From CAZJKE01 sp964546585 (lineage in GTDB: Bacteria; Planctomycetota; Phycisphaerae; Phycisphaerales; SM1A02), in assembly GCA_964546585.1 (NCBI GenBank), contig CAZJKE010000004.1, positions 1 through 64,000 on the forward strand: a stretch of 64,000 nucleotides of DNA, given 5' to 3'. Shown piece after piece: positions 16,973 through 26,265 of this stretch (positions within the stretch are counted from its first letter, which is position 1; each line of letters starts with the position of its first letter). A model generated the notes under the pieces. The model saw only the letters and a program-made list of their open reading frames with translations. It was not told where the DNA came from and did no database searches. Made by a program: the position numbers and the translations under genes.

Positions 16973-18181
16973 TCAGGCGTTGTGCCAGAGCACTGCGCGT
17001 GCTCGACGCTTTCCGTCCTCAACGCCCGGCTGATTGAACGCGTCAACGCGCAGAAGATGGCCGGCGATGGCCGTCGCCCCTTGCCACAGGGCGATGAAGG
17101 CGCCAATGGACTGCTCATCAATCGCTGGCATCGTGATGGTGTAGACCTGCTGATCGGCACTGAGAAGCGATTCGGTTGTCGCCGCTCGTTCAGCATCGAG
17201 TACGTCTGCGAGCGAGCCGCCACCTTCATTGCCAGCCCAGTCCTCCGGCAACGGCATGGGATCGGCATGTGCGGCAATACTCACCATGCCGATTACCTTG
17301 TCCGGCGGACCGTCATGCCAGAGTTGCAATTGACTGTGTTGGTCCGCGGTGCCAAGTGCAGCGATCGCTGTCGGCCCAACCCTCGATCCGTTGTCGTCGA
17401 TCTTGCCCAGTGATTCGCCCCAGAGTTGCACCCACCATTCGGCGAGTGGTTTGAGCATCGCGTGGTAGGGCATGAGGATCTGCGTCCTTCGGCCGTTCTT
17501 CATGGAAGCAACCAGCAGCGACGCCAGATCAGCCGCAGGGTTGCCCCGCACCCCTGTACACGCCGCGTGCATGTCGGCAGCACCTTCCAGAAGTGCCGCA
17601 ATATCCACGCCGCAGAATGCTGCTGGAAACAGACCAGCGGGTGTAAGTGCACTGAATCGTCCACCGATGTCTGTGGGGATGGGAAGAAGGCTCCACTGTT
17701 TGGCGAGGGCAGCCTCATGAAGTGTGCCCGTCTCGCCTGTGATCGCTACGACGCGGCTCGCATCGGGTGAGAGTCGCTCTCGAACTGCGCCGAGAAGTGC
17801 AAGTGTTTCGAGTGTGGTTCCGGACTTTGACACCACGGCGACCGCGCTTGCTGCATGCGCCATCATCGCCCGCTCAACGGACGCCGGGTCGATGGCATCC
17901 AGCACGGTCATGTTTGAACCTGGTGCCAGTGCGGCCTGTACCGCACGCGTACCGAGGGCCGATCCTCCAACGCCCAACACCAGCAGGCCGGTCCATGTCT
18001 TGCAAAGGCGATCACACACCTCACCCACCACCTCAATAGTGTGGTTTCGAAGGGGTTCCTGCCACGCTCCAGCCCACCGGGGAGCATCGATTTCAGCGGC
18101 GTCGACGGCGTTCGCCATCGCATCGTCCGGTATGAGAAGTGACGAGTCACAGGTGGAGATGTCCACAGAGAGTTTGCTCAC
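16973..18181 (-). CDS. pgi: Glucose-6-phosphate isomerase
   Basis: 402 residues, a short bacterial-type phosphoglucose isomerase with two SIS domains. It interconverts glucose-6-phosphate and fructose-6-phosphate in glycolysis and gluconeogenesis. Diagnostic segments are VVSKSGTTLET in the first SIS domain and GTADQHSQLQL in the second, the latter being the usual 'G-T-x-D-Q-H-S' signature. Its ATG overlaps the stop of the cystathionine lyase gene by 4 bp, so it is expressed with the sulfur genes, which is an unusual partner. Confidence 0.94.
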   Translation of the reverse strand: MSKLSVDISTCDSSLLIPDDAMANAVDAAEIDAPRWAGAWQEPLRNHTIEVVGEVCDRLCKTWTGLLVLGVGGSALGTRAVQAALAPGSNMTVLDAIDPASVERAMMAHAASAVAVVSKSGTTLETLALLGAVRERLSPDASRVVAITGETGTLHEAALAKQWSLLPIPTDIGGRFSALTPAGLFPAAFCGVDIAALLEGAADMHAACTGVRGNPAADLASLLVASMKNGRRTQILMPYHAMLKPLAEWWVQLWGESLGKIDDNGSRVGPTAIAALGTADQHSQLQLWHDGPPDKVIGMVSIAAHADPMPLPEDWAGNEGGGSLADVLDAERAATTESLLSADQQVYTITMPAIDEQSIGAFIALWQGATAIAGHLLRVDAFNQPGVEDGKRRARAVLWHNA

Positions 18182-19368
18182 TGCAACGCCTCGTCCAGAT
18201 CGTTCAGGAGGTCATCGCAGTCTTCAATGCCGACGCTCAATCGAACCAAGCCGTCGTCGACACCCAACTCTGCACGCACATTCGGCGGGACCGAAGCGTG
18301 GGTCATGATTGCCGGGTGTTCAATGAGCGACTCCACGCCTCCAAGGGATTCGGCAAGTCTGAAGATGCGGACTTTTTCCAGGAACTCTCTTGCTTCATCG
18401 ATGCCACCGTCCAGAACCGCCGTGATCATGCCGCCACCGGCTGGCGCATCACCCAGCCGCATCTGGCGACAGGCGAGTTCATGTTGCGGATGGCTCTTGA
18501 GGCCCGGATAGATGACCCTTCGAACGCGAGCATGCGCTTCGAGCCATTCTGCAAGGCGCAGGGCACTTTCGCAGTGCCGCCGCATCCGCAGCGCGAGGGT
18601 CTTGATGCCACGAAGCACAAGATAGGAGTCAAAGGGTGACAGCACTGCGCCAGCCGAGTTCTGCACGAATCGGATTCGTTCTGCCAATTCGGTGTCGCCA
18701 GTAGCAAGAACGCCGGCGACGACATCGCTGTGGCCGCCGAGATACTTCGTCGCAGAGTGCATCACGATGTCGAAGCCGTGTTGCAAGGGCCGCTGCAGTG
18801 CCGGGGTTGCGAATGTGTTGTCGCAGGCGGTAAGAACACCGCGTTCTCGTCCGATGGATGCGACGGCATCAAGGTCGACGAGTTTCAACATCGGATTCGT
18901 TGGAGTCTCGACCCAGATGAGCCGGGTACCGTCCTCGATCGCATCGTTCAGTCTTTGGGCGTCAGTGAGATCCACGAAAGTGAACCGAAGACCCGACGAT
19001 CGCTCGCGGAGGTGGCGGAAGAGGCGGTGCGTGCCACCGTAGAGGTCGTCCATTGCAACGACATGATCGCCGCTGTTCAGGAGTTCAAGCAGGCTGCCGA
19101 TGGCCGCCATGCCGCTGCCGAATGCGAAGCCGCCCCATGACGCGTCATCATCGTCACCAAGCGTGGATCCCTCCAGTCGCGAGACGCATCTCTCCATCGC
19201 GTACCGCGTGGGATTGTGACTTCGCGTGTACTCGAATCCGGTGTGGACCCCCGGCGATTCCTGTGCGTAGGTGCTGGCCAGAGAGATGGGCGGCATGACT
19301 GCACCGGTTACTGGGTCGGGGTGCTGGCCGGCGTGAACGACCTTTGAATCGAAGTGGGTGTGATCCAT
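18178..19368 (-). CDS. Cystathionine gamma-lyase/synthase family enzyme
   Basis: 396-residue PLP enzyme of the Cys/Met metabolism family. The PLP lysine is K208 in MHSATKYLGGHSD, and YGGTHRLF and ETPTNPML segments are present. Next to cystathionine beta-synthase, cystathionine gamma-lyase activity (cystathionine to cysteine plus 2-oxobutyrate) is the most likely role, completing reverse transsulfuration. Cystathionine gamma-synthase cannot be excluded from sequence alone. It starts 16 bp after the CBS stop. Confidence 0.88.
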   Translation of the reverse strand: MDHTHFDSKVVHAGQHPDPVTGAVMPPISLASTYAQESPGVHTGFEYTRSHNPTRYAMERCVSRLEGSTLGDDDDASWGGFAFGSGMAAIGSLLELLNSGDHVVAMDDLYGGTHRLFRHLRERSSGLRFTFVDLTDAQRLNDAIEDGTRLIWVETPTNPMLKLVDLDAVASIGRERGVLTACDNTFATPALQRPLQHGFDIVMHSATKYLGGHSDVVAGVLATGDTELAERIRFVQNSAGAVLSPFDSYLVLRGIKTLALRMRRHCESALRLAEWLEAHARVRRVIYPGLKSHPQHELACRQMRLGDAPAGGGMITAVLDGGIDEAREFLEKVRIFRLAESLGGVESLIEHPAIMTHASVPPNVRAELGVDDGLVRLSVGIEDCDDLLNDLDEALQ

Positions 19369-19384
19369 GCGAATAGAGGGGGTC

Positions 19385-20782
19385 TCAGCGGGGAAGTTGC
19401 CGCCGCAGGTGGTTGATGAAGTCGATCTTGGTGATCAACCCGTGGAGCGATCCGTCATCGCCTACAACGATGGCGACCTTATCCGCTGCGAAGAGCGGGA
19501 TGAGTGCTTCAATCGGGTCGGATGGTGTCAGCGTCTCGAGTTTCCGCGTCATGAATTGCGAAACGGGTTGGGAGAAGTTGCCGTGGTCATCGTGCACGCC
19601 CATCAGGATGTCGCTCTCGTCAAGGATGCCGACAACCTGCCCATTCTCGTCAAGGACCGCCATTTGGCTGATGTCATAGAGCCACATGGTCTTGATGGCT
19701 TGCAGGATGGGGAGTTGAGGCGACAAGGTGTGGTCCTCGGCAGCGCCGTGTCGGCGAGCGATGAGATCCCGCAAATCCCCGTGCCGCGGTCGGTCGATGA
19801 ACCCTTGGTCAAGCATCCAGAAGTCATTGAACATCTTGTCGAGATACTTCGAGCCGTGATCGCAAGCAAAGGTGACGACTCGCTTTGGTTCCGCCTGCCT
19901 GAGGCACCAGCGAATTGCGGCCGCCGCCAGCGTGCCGGTGGACGATCCTGCGAGGATCCCCTCGGCGTGCAAGAGGTCCCGGGCCGTCGCGAAACTCTCG
20001 GCGTCTGAAATCCACATTGCTTCGGTGACGAGTTCGAGATCTGAGATCGGGGGTACGAAGTCCTCGCCGATTCCTTCGATAAGCCACGCACCGGGTGTGA
20101 TTGTTTCCCCGTCGTTGACCAGCGGAGTGAGAATGGATCCTTCCGGGTCAGCCAGGATGATCTCAATGTCGGGATCCTGCGATCTCAGGAAGCCACCTAC
20201 GCCCGTCACTGTTCCGCCTGAACCGATGCCCATGACGACCGCATCAATGCGGCCTTCCATCTGCTGCCATATCTCAGGCCCGGTGGTCTCGCGATGGGCT
20301 CGTACATTCGCTTCGTTGGCGAACTGGTTGGTGTAGAACCACCCGTTCTCGCGGGCCAGACGCTCGGCGACATCCTGGTAGTACTCGGGGTGTCCCTTTT
20401 CGACATCCGAACGAGCCATGATGACTGACGCGCCCATCGCCCGCAGGTGAGCGATCTTGGATTGGCTCATCTTGTCGGGGACGACGACGGTAGTCTGGTA
20501 TCCCTTTTGAGTTGCGACGAGTGCCAGAGCGATGCCGGTGTTGCCAGCGGTTGCTTCGATGATCCGGCCCCCAGGCTGGAGCAGGCCGTCCCGCTCTGCC
20601 TGTTCGATCATGGTGAGAGCGATTCGATCCTTGATGGACTGCCCCGGGTTCTGGGATTCCAATTTAAGGAAGAGTTCGCACGGCCCGGTGTCCGTGGCGT
20701 GCAGTTTGAGCATTGGGGTGCCGCCGATCATCTCCAGCACGCTCTGGTGCGTTGTGAGCGATCGCGGCGTCGTTTCCGTCAT
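19385..20782 (-). CDS. Cystathionine beta-synthase with CBS domain pair
   Basis: 465 residues. A fold-type II PLP domain (about 1-330) has the catalytic K51 in NPGQSIKDR, the pyridoxal-binding 'ATAGNTGIALA' loop and the GSGGTV glycine loop. A pair of CBS domains follows (about 345-465). It condenses serine (or O-acetylserine) with homocysteine to cystathionine. The paired CBS domains suggest regulation by an adenosyl ligand. The ATG at 20782 is selected because a TACACT box lies 7 nt upstream; the longer start at 20809 would include it. Confidence 0.92.
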   Translation of the reverse strand: MTETTPRSLTTHQSVLEMIGGTPMLKLHATDTGPCELFLKLESQNPGQSIKDRIALTMIEQAERDGLLQPGGRIIEATAGNTGIALALVATQKGYQTTVVVPDKMSQSKIAHLRAMGASVIMARSDVEKGHPEYYQDVAERLARENGWFYTNQFANEANVRAHRETTGPEIWQQMEGRIDAVVMGIGSGGTVTGVGGFLRSQDPDIEIILADPEGSILTPLVNDGETITPGAWLIEGIGEDFVPPISDLELVTEAMWISDAESFATARDLLHAEGILAGSSTGTLAAAAIRWCLRQAEPKRVVTFACDHGSKYLDKMFNDFWMLDQGFIDRPRHGDLRDLIARRHGAAEDHTLSPQLPILQAIKTMWLYDISQMAVLDENGQVVGILDESDILMGVHDDHGNFSQPVSQFMTRKLETLTPSDPIEALIPLFAADKVAIVVGDDGSLHGLITKIDFINHLRRQLPR

Positions 20783-20789
20783 GGTGGAC

Positions 20790-20795
20790 AGTGTA
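20790..20795 (-). promoter_or_regulatory. -10 element of the cystathionine beta-synthase operon
   Basis: TACACT on the minus strand ends 7 nt before the ATG at 20782. The same hexamer and spacing precede pcrA. Confidence 0.5.
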
Positions 20796-20808
20796 TCGTG
20801 AGGTCCCA

Positions 20809-21001
20809 CGGGTCAGACCCAAAGAGGAGCGACCAAAGGTCGCGACGGGGGGGCCTGACCCGTTTCCCCTGCCTGGGGAGATCCCTCCAGGACCTGACGC
20901 GTCTTTCACACGGGCCGAGATTCCGGGGGTCAGGCCCGCGGGATATGACCCGCGCCCGAATCGGGCTTGGGTCACATCCTTTGGGGCCTGACCCGTTTTC
21001 C
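20809..21001. repeat. Cluster of REP-like palindromic repeats
   Basis: Several copies of a GGGCCTGACCCGTTTYCC-like unit occur in both orientations. Direct copies lie near 20848-20866, 20889-20907 (degenerate) and 20983-21001; inverted copies lie near 20809-20820 and 20924-20940; half-units GACCCGCG and GGGTCACA lie between. The pattern resembles intergenic REP/BIME elements. No RAYT transposase is in the window. The cluster occupies the upstream region of the cystathionine beta-synthase operon. Confidence 0.55.
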
Positions 21002-21043
21002 AAAAAAAGACAGGAGGCCGCGTCGCTGACGCGGCCTCCTGTC
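21002..21043 (-). terminator. Rho-independent terminator of the prepilin-like gene
   Basis: A perfect 16-bp stem (21009-21024 with 21028-21043) and a 3-nt loop are followed on the minus strand by a run of seven T (21002-21008). It lies 25 bp after the stop at 21069. Confidence 0.9.
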
Positions 21044-21068
21044 GGGAAAGGAATCGAATCTGTATTGA

Positions 21069-22238
21069 TCAGCCGTCGCCGAGCATCGTGCGGCCCTTGA
21101 CGCCATCGACATCGTGCGTGAATCCCGACCAAACGGTCCAGTCCTGCGAATAGCCGGCGTAGTACCCACCGTCGCCGTCACTTGTATCGCGGTGCCAGAG
21201 GCCTGTATCGGTACCCAACTGACCGGCGATCTTGCGGTCGCCCTGCTGGGCCTTCTGGATTTCAATGACCGCGACATGACCATCTGCGAAGGAGGTCACG
21301 GGGGCGGATTTGTAGGAGTGATTGAAGTGGTAGGGCTCGCAACCGTCGAAGCAGCCATCGCCAGACATGAACCAAGTGTCATCCAACTGGTTGCTGCATT
21401 CGTTGCCAGGACGATTCTGTAGCCAACTGTGCTCCATGAGCCAACCCTTCAGGTTCGGGTGCCGGGCCTGATCGAGCGTGGAGGGCTGGAAACCACGAGG
21501 GGTATCCATCGGGTCGGTGAAGGTGATGCCGGCCTCTTCGTCATACGCGTACACGGTCGCGTTGTACATCATGCCCGGCGAGATGACATAACTGGACGGT
21601 GCCATGATGAGGTTGGAGGTCCACAGCGGCGTGGTTCCCCAGTGTGGAGGAGCGCCGGTGGGGGGGCAGTAACTGTCCGGCAGTTCGAAGCAGGCTTCGA
21701 GAGCGGAGACGACGGCCGTGTCCTTCGGTGCGAAGTAGGCCTTGTGCAGTGGCTTGGAATCCATGTATTCCGCGCACTGCAGAGCATTCGGATGCCGCCA
21801 TGTGCCGTAACCTGGTTTGCTGCTTGTTGTGTTGCCCGATGAGAAGGCGTAGGGAGCGACGCCGTCCACGCTGTTCAGGAAGGCGATGGAACTGCCCATC
21901 TGACCAAGGCGGATGCCGGGGTACTGGGCGTAATTTGGATCAACGCCGTAGTTGTTCTCGCTTGTCCACTGTCCGATCGCCGACGAGCAACTCGTTCCGG
22001 TACGGCTGCCCGCGGAAAGGTCGTGCGGTGCGGAAGTGAAGTGGTCGCCGTTCCAATCCGACTGGTAGTTGGTCATTGCGATCGTCACCTGGTGCAGATT
22101 GCTCTTCGACTGGGTTGTGCGGGCGGTATCGCGGGCCTTGTTGACGGCCGGGACGAGGATGCCCACGAGCAGGGCGATGATGGAGATCACCACCAGCAAC
22201 TCGACGATTGTGAAGCCTCTTGTCTTGGTATGAGCCAT
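21069..22238 (-). CDS. Prepilin-like secreted protein (DUF1559-like)
   Basis: 389 residues from the ATG at 22238. The class III leader is MAHTKTRG and the mature start FTIVELLVVISIIALLVGIL has glutamate at +5, followed by P-A-V-x-K-A-R. A SFADGHVAV motif near residue 316 is typical of the large planctomycete family of prepilin-like proteins with the H-x9-DG C-terminal domain. These are abundant and mostly uncharacterised, probably surface or pseudopilus components. AGAAGGAAT lies about 10 nt upstream of the start as a ribosome site. A strong terminator follows, so it is monocistronic. Confidence 0.88.
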   Translation of the reverse strand: MAHTKTRGFTIVELLVVISIIALLVGILVPAVNKARDTARTTQSKSNLHQVTIAMTNYQSDWNGDHFTSAPHDLSAGSRTGTSCSSAIGQWTSENNYGVDPNYAQYPGIRLGQMGSSIAFLNSVDGVAPYAFSSGNTTSSKPGYGTWRHPNALQCAEYMDSKPLHKAYFAPKDTAVVSALEACFELPDSYCPPTGAPPHWGTTPLWTSNLIMAPSSYVISPGMMYNATVYAYDEEAGITFTDPMDTPRGFQPSTLDQARHPNLKGWLMEHSWLQNRPGNECSNQLDDTWFMSGDGCFDGCEPYHFNHSYKSAPVTSFADGHVAVIEIQKAQQGDRKIAGQLGTDTGLWHRDTSDGDGGYYAGYSQDWTVWSGFTHDVDGVKGRTMLGDG

Positions 22239-22485
22239 GGGATTCGATTCCTTCTGTTGCGCTACTGGACGATACGGGAGACCCTGCCTCGCGGCTCCCC
22301 TCTTCCAAAGAAAAACAGAGGGAGCGAAAAACCACGAATCAACGTGACCGGTTTCAACGAGAAACCGCATTGCGGGCGCAAGCGGGAAGACATGCGGCTG
22401 ACGCTTGCTTACCGATCCCAAACTGCGCGAGTTCGGTCAGCCGTGTACATGATTGGCGAAATAGGCGAAAAAATCAAAGGCGAAA

Positions 22486-22506
22486 GGGGTAAGAACCCCA
22501 TTTTTT
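22486..22506. terminator. Small hairpin after ruvB
   Basis: GGGGT-AAGA-ACCCC (22486-22499) is followed on the plus strand by A and six T, and on the minus strand by CTTTCGCCTTTGATTTTTT. It lies about 30 bp beyond the ruvB stop and could end that operon. The plus-strand T run is stronger, but no plus-strand gene precedes it. Confidence 0.45.
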
Positions 22507-22530
22507 CGAATTTGATCACTGGTTCTCAGC

Positions 22531-23574
22531 CTATGAAAGTGACTCGAAGTCCATTTGGGATCCGGGTTTGCGCTCGATTCCCCGCTCAACGGCCCTGAGG
22601 CGGCCCTCCGCCGTCACCTGGCGTCCCTGACGGGTTCTGGCCACATATCCGGCCTGCAGGAGGTAGGGCTCCACGACATCCTGAAGCGTCCCTTGGTCCT
22701 CTCCGAGCGTTGCGGCAATGGCCTCGACTCCGACGGGGCCACCATCGTAGGTGCCAATCAAAGTGGCGAGATAACTGCGATCGAGCGGATCCAATCCCGC
22801 CTCATCGATCCCTTCGAGCGTGAGAGCCTCGCTGACGGTCTTCTGGTCCACGACCCCGTCCCGGCGAACATCGGCAAAGTCCCGCACCCGCCGCAGCAAT
22901 CGCAATGCCACGCGAGGCGTGCCGCGGCTGCGGGAAGCGATGGTGGCCAATGGACCGTCACCAACCGTCATACCGAGCCGCTCGGCTGCTGCCCGCAGAA
23001 TGGTCGCCAACTCGTCCTGATCGTAGAACCGAATGTTGTGGACGATCCCGAACCGACTTCGAAGCGCTGCGGTCAACAGTCCTGCCCGCGTGGTTGCGCC
23101 GATGAGCGTGAACGGCTTGAGCGCATAGGTCACGACCCGCGCATGTGTTCCCGAGTCGAGCGTGAAGTCAATCTTGAAGTCCTCCATCGCTGGGTAGATG
23201 TACTCCTCCACGGAAGGTGGAAGGCGGTGAATCTCGTCGATGAACAGAACATCGCCCACTTCCATCCGCGTCAGTGTGCCGACCAGATCACTTCCCCGCG
23301 TCAGGGCGGGGCCGGAGGTGACCCATGCTCGTGTTCCCAGTTCATTGGCGATGACATGGGCGAGCGTGGTCTTCCCCAATCCAGGTGGTCCGTACAGAAG
23401 GACATGTTCCATGGGCTGGCCGCGTCCCTTGGCCGCTTCAAGGGCGATGTCCAGTCGCTCCCGCAGGTCTGGCTGACCGACATACTCCTCGAGGCGCTGC
23501 GGTCGCAGCGAAAGTGCAGGTGTTGCCTCGTCGGTCGGCTGTTGCTCAGGCGAGATGATGCGTTCGCGTGCCAT
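22531..23574 (-). CDS. ruvB: Holliday junction branch-migration helicase RuvB
   Basis: 347-residue AAA+ motor that drives branch migration of Holliday junctions with RuvA. Walker A GPPGLGKTT (62-70), Walker B DEIHRLP (113-119), sensor 1 GATTRAG and the arginine finger region in LRSRFG are all present. A C-terminal winged helix includes the RTRQGR segment. The ATG at 23574 lies 1 bp from the stop of the preceding PLP-enzyme gene. ruvA and ruvC are absent from the window. Confidence 0.96.
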   Translation of the reverse strand: MARERIISPEQQPTDEATPALSLRPQRLEEYVGQPDLRERLDIALEAAKGRGQPMEHVLLYGPPGLGKTTLAHVIANELGTRAWVTSGPALTRGSDLVGTLTRMEVGDVLFIDEIHRLPPSVEEYIYPAMEDFKIDFTLDSGTHARVVTYALKPFTLIGATTRAGLLTAALRSRFGIVHNIRFYDQDELATILRAAAERLGMTVGDGPLATIASRSRGTPRVALRLLRRVRDFADVRRDGVVDQKTVSEALTLEGIDEAGLDPLDRSYLATLIGTYDGGPVGVEAIAATLGEDQGTLQDVVEPYLLQAGYVARTRQGRQVTAEGRLRAVERGIERKPGSQMDFESLS

Positions 23575-23575
23575 G

Positions 23576-24802
23576 TCAGTTGTCCTCCAGCGAATCAATG
23601 GTCTCCACCAACTGCGACCATCGCTCCTCAAGGTCGCCGGTGATGCCAATGGAGAATCGCACGAGCCCAGGTGAAATTGCGGCCGCGTCCCGGGCCTCGT
23701 CGGTCATCTCGCTCGATGTCGAACTTCCCGAACAGGACATGAGTGTGTCGAAGTACCCGAGACTGACGGCGAGGAATCCGAATCGATGGTCGTTCTGCAG
23801 TTCGTGCATGACGCGATTGGCTCGATCCTGCGTCCCGAAATCTACAGTGAACAGTCCCCCGCAACCGTACCCGTCGTTGGCAACCTTCAACAGCAATGCG
23901 TGGTCCGGGTGAGAGGGGAGGCCCGGATAACACACATCCAATCCCTTTGTTTCGAGCCGTTCCGCAAACACCTGTGCCCGGCGGCCATGTTCGATCATGC
24001 GAATCGCCAGGTGTGGCAGGCGCAGCGACAATCTGAACGCCACCATCGGATCCATCGTTGGACCAAGCAGCATGAGCGACCCCTGATGCAGATCCATCAA
24101 CTCGTTGATGAACGCTTGCGAGGCGCACACGATACCCGCGATAATGTCAGATCCGCCGCTGATGAACTTCGTCGCGCTGTGCACTACAACATCGGCGCCC
24201 AGCCTCGCTGGACTGACGATCATCGGCGTGAATGTGTTGTCGACCACCAACATCGCCCCGTGTCGATGGGCGATGTCCGCCAAACCCCGGATATCCGCAA
24301 CCCGTAGCGTCGGGTTCGACATCGTTTCCACGAACAGTATCTTTGCGCCTTGGGAGACGGCTTCTTCGACACGCTCATGGTTGGTGACATCGACGAATGT
24401 CGTCTCAATATTCGTTCGGCTGGGCAGGTATTCGCCCAGCAGCGCCCATGTTCCGCCGTACAGCGTGTTGGATGCCACGACTCGATCACCCGCCAAACAT
24501 CGTTGCAAAATCACCGACGCAATGGCGGACAGCCCGCTCGCGGTGCCGTATCCCGCTTCGGCATCTTCCATTGCGGCCATCGTTCTGCCAAGCACGAAGA
24601 CGGTCGGGTTGAAGTGGCGCCCATAGAGGTAGCACCCTCCGTCATCCGGCCCGAGATGCCCGGCGAAAATCTCCGGCATGAGTTCCGGTGTCATGACAGT
24701 GAAGGTCGTACTGGCCTCGATGGACATGTTGACCCCGCCATGTTCACCAAACTCGTGGCGAGTGTCGGCGATGGCCTGTTGTGGATCGAAAGGAGAACTC
24801 AT
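23576..24802 (-). CDS. Cys/Met metabolism PLP enzyme, methionine gamma-lyase-like
   Basis: 408 residues, a second member of the same PLP family as the 18.2-kb lyase. The PLP lysine is K212 in VHSATKFISGGSD; the YGGT and ETMSNPTLRV segments are intact. The sequence differs clearly from the first paralogue (for example SATKFISGG against SATKYLGGH), and substrate could be methionine, O-acetylhomoserine or cystathionine. Its start overlaps the rnd stop by 4 bp and it is followed 1 bp later by ruvB, an operon of unrelated functions. Confidence 0.85.
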   Translation of the reverse strand: MSSPFDPQQAIADTRHEFGEHGGVNMSIEASTTFTVMTPELMPEIFAGHLGPDDGGCYLYGRHFNPTVFVLGRTMAAMEDAEAGYGTASGLSAIASVILQRCLAGDRVVASNTLYGGTWALLGEYLPSRTNIETTFVDVTNHERVEEAVSQGAKILFVETMSNPTLRVADIRGLADIAHRHGAMLVVDNTFTPMIVSPARLGADVVVHSATKFISGGSDIIAGIVCASQAFINELMDLHQGSLMLLGPTMDPMVAFRLSLRLPHLAIRMIEHGRRAQVFAERLETKGLDVCYPGLPSHPDHALLLKVANDGYGCGGLFTVDFGTQDRANRVMHELQNDHRFGFLAVSLGYFDTLMSCSGSSTSSEMTDEARDAAAISPGLVRFSIGITGDLEERWSQLVETIDSLEDN

Positions 24803-26079
24803 GGAACATCTCGCTCGCCACGAAGTTTGGCCGAAAAGGAGAACTTGAGCGTGGTTTCACGGTCCAACATGTCTGTGATTGCCGCGGCGATCTCCGCCCT
24901 CCAAGTGTTGGTCATTGGCCCGTCCTTTGGTGCCTGTCCCTTTCGGCAGGCAAGGTACCAGTCCGTAAAGACCGGCCGGCTCGTCACGAGCCCGGGGGAG
25001 AGATCGTTCCCGACGCACCATGCGGAGAAGAGCGCCCATGCACCGTCCAGTTCCTGCCGCCAGTTGGCTTCGCTCTCTTCCAAGGATGTGCGGCGAATCG
25101 ACACGGGCGTCAGGTCGGCCGCGGTGGCAATAGCGTCAATGATGTCGTCCCCGTGGGCGCGGGCGATGTCGCGCGGGAACCCACGCAACTCGCCGAGTTG
25201 TTCGGTGGTGTCGAGGGGGTTGCGAGCCAGCGAAAGAATGCAGTCGTCCGGCATGATGGTCCGTGGAGGCTCATTCGCTGCTTCCGCAAGTCGATCGCGA
25301 ACCGTCACCAGCGCCTGAATGCGTTGCAGTTCCTTCTTTCGAGGCGATTTGTTTCGGCAAACTCGCTTGGTGGCGGCTTGCACATCGAATCGAAATGCCT
25401 CGGCGCGTGTGAGTGATGCAAACTCGCACTTGGCCCAGTCCACCCGTTTGAGTTCCTCCAGTCGCTCCATCAACGCGACATGAATGGCGGGGAGGTATCG
25501 GACATCGTCTGCGGCGTAGCGCATCTGCATTGGCGTCAGCGGTCGGGCATCCCACTCTGAGAAAGTGAGTTTTCCGCCAATGTCGTGGCCCAGGGCGGCG
25601 ACGATCAGCTTCGTCAACGAGATTGGCCATGGGTAGCCGACGAACCCGGCCGCGACCTGTGTGTCAAAGATGTTCTGCGGGGCCACCTGCAGGTGCCGAA
25701 CCACCGGTTCGAGATCCTGCTGGCCTGCGTGGACAATCGTGACGACATTCGGATCCGCCACCAGTGACAGCAGCGGCGAGATGTCCGTTATAACCAGTGG
25801 GTCGACCAGCGCAACGCGATCCGTGGTGGCTACCTGAAGGACGCATGTCTTGGCGTGGTAACTCTCCTCGCCGATGAACTCGGTGTCGAAGGCGAAGAGG
25901 CCGCTCTCTTTCAGGTGTTCGCAGAGCGAGGACAGCCCTGTGGGCGTGTCGATCCAATCCGCGTCTCCGGCCGGGACGAGCCGGTGGCTGAGAATGGGCT
26001 TCGGGGCGCCTCCCTCAGCGTGCGAGTCCCGGTGGCTTCTGCGGCGGTGTTTTCGGCGATGCGAGGTCCGGCGGCCCAT
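24799..26079 (-). CDS. rnd: Ribonuclease D
   Basis: 426-residue 3'-5' exoribonuclease with a DEDDy nuclease domain. It shows the metal ligands D65 and E67 in FDTEFIGEE, the HAGQQDLEP segment, and YAADDVRYL with the catalytic Tyr and Asp. An HRDC domain follows, and the protein extends about 50 residues beyond E. coli RNase D. It trims tRNA and other stable RNA 3' ends. The first 25 residues are very basic. The start at 26079 is chosen because a TATAGT box lies 7 nt upstream. Confidence 0.92.
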   Translation of the reverse strand: MGRRTSHRRKHRRRSHRDSHAEGGAPKPILSHRLVPAGDADWIDTPTGLSSLCEHLKESGLFAFDTEFIGEESYHAKTCVLQVATTDRVALVDPLVITDISPLLSLVADPNVVTIVHAGQQDLEPVVRHLQVAPQNIFDTQVAAGFVGYPWPISLTKLIVAALGHDIGGKLTFSEWDARPLTPMQMRYAADDVRYLPAIHVALMERLEELKRVDWAKCEFASLTRAEAFRFDVQAATKRVCRNKSPRKKELQRIQALVTVRDRLAEAANEPPRTIMPDDCILSLARNPLDTTEQLGELRGFPRDIARAHGDDIIDAIATAADLTPVSIRRTSLEESEANWRQELDGAWALFSAWCVGNDLSPGLVTSRPVFTDWYLACRKGQAPKDGPMTNTWRAEIAAAITDMLDRETTLKFSFSAKLRGERDVP

Positions 26080-26086
26080 CGCCGTC

Positions 26087-26092
26087 ACTATA
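26087..26092 (-). promoter_or_regulatory. -10 element of the rnd operon
   Basis: TATAGT on the minus strand ends 7 nt before the rnd ATG. No Shine-Dalgarno sequence is present. Confidence 0.5.
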
Positions 26093-26198
26093 GAGAACTT
26101 GCCGGTGGAGGAAGGTCGAACGAATTCGGAGGTTCTGCTCAACCTCGGCAATCCGCTGGCCGAATCGTGATGGTGGAAGACAGGAAAGTCCGGACGGA

Positions 26199-26234
26199 CA
26201 TCGCCGGTTCCTCGGAGGGGAGGAACCGGCGATG
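26199..26234 (-). terminator. Hairpin downstream of groEL
   Basis: A perfect 15-bp stem (26199-26213 with 26220-26234) with a 6-nt loop starts 32 bp after the groEL stop. Only a weak CTTTCC follows on the minus strand, so termination may be inefficient or the hairpin may protect the 3' end. Confidence 0.55.
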
Positions 26235-26265
26235 CTGTTTCCGGTGGAAGACGGTGATTCCGGGG

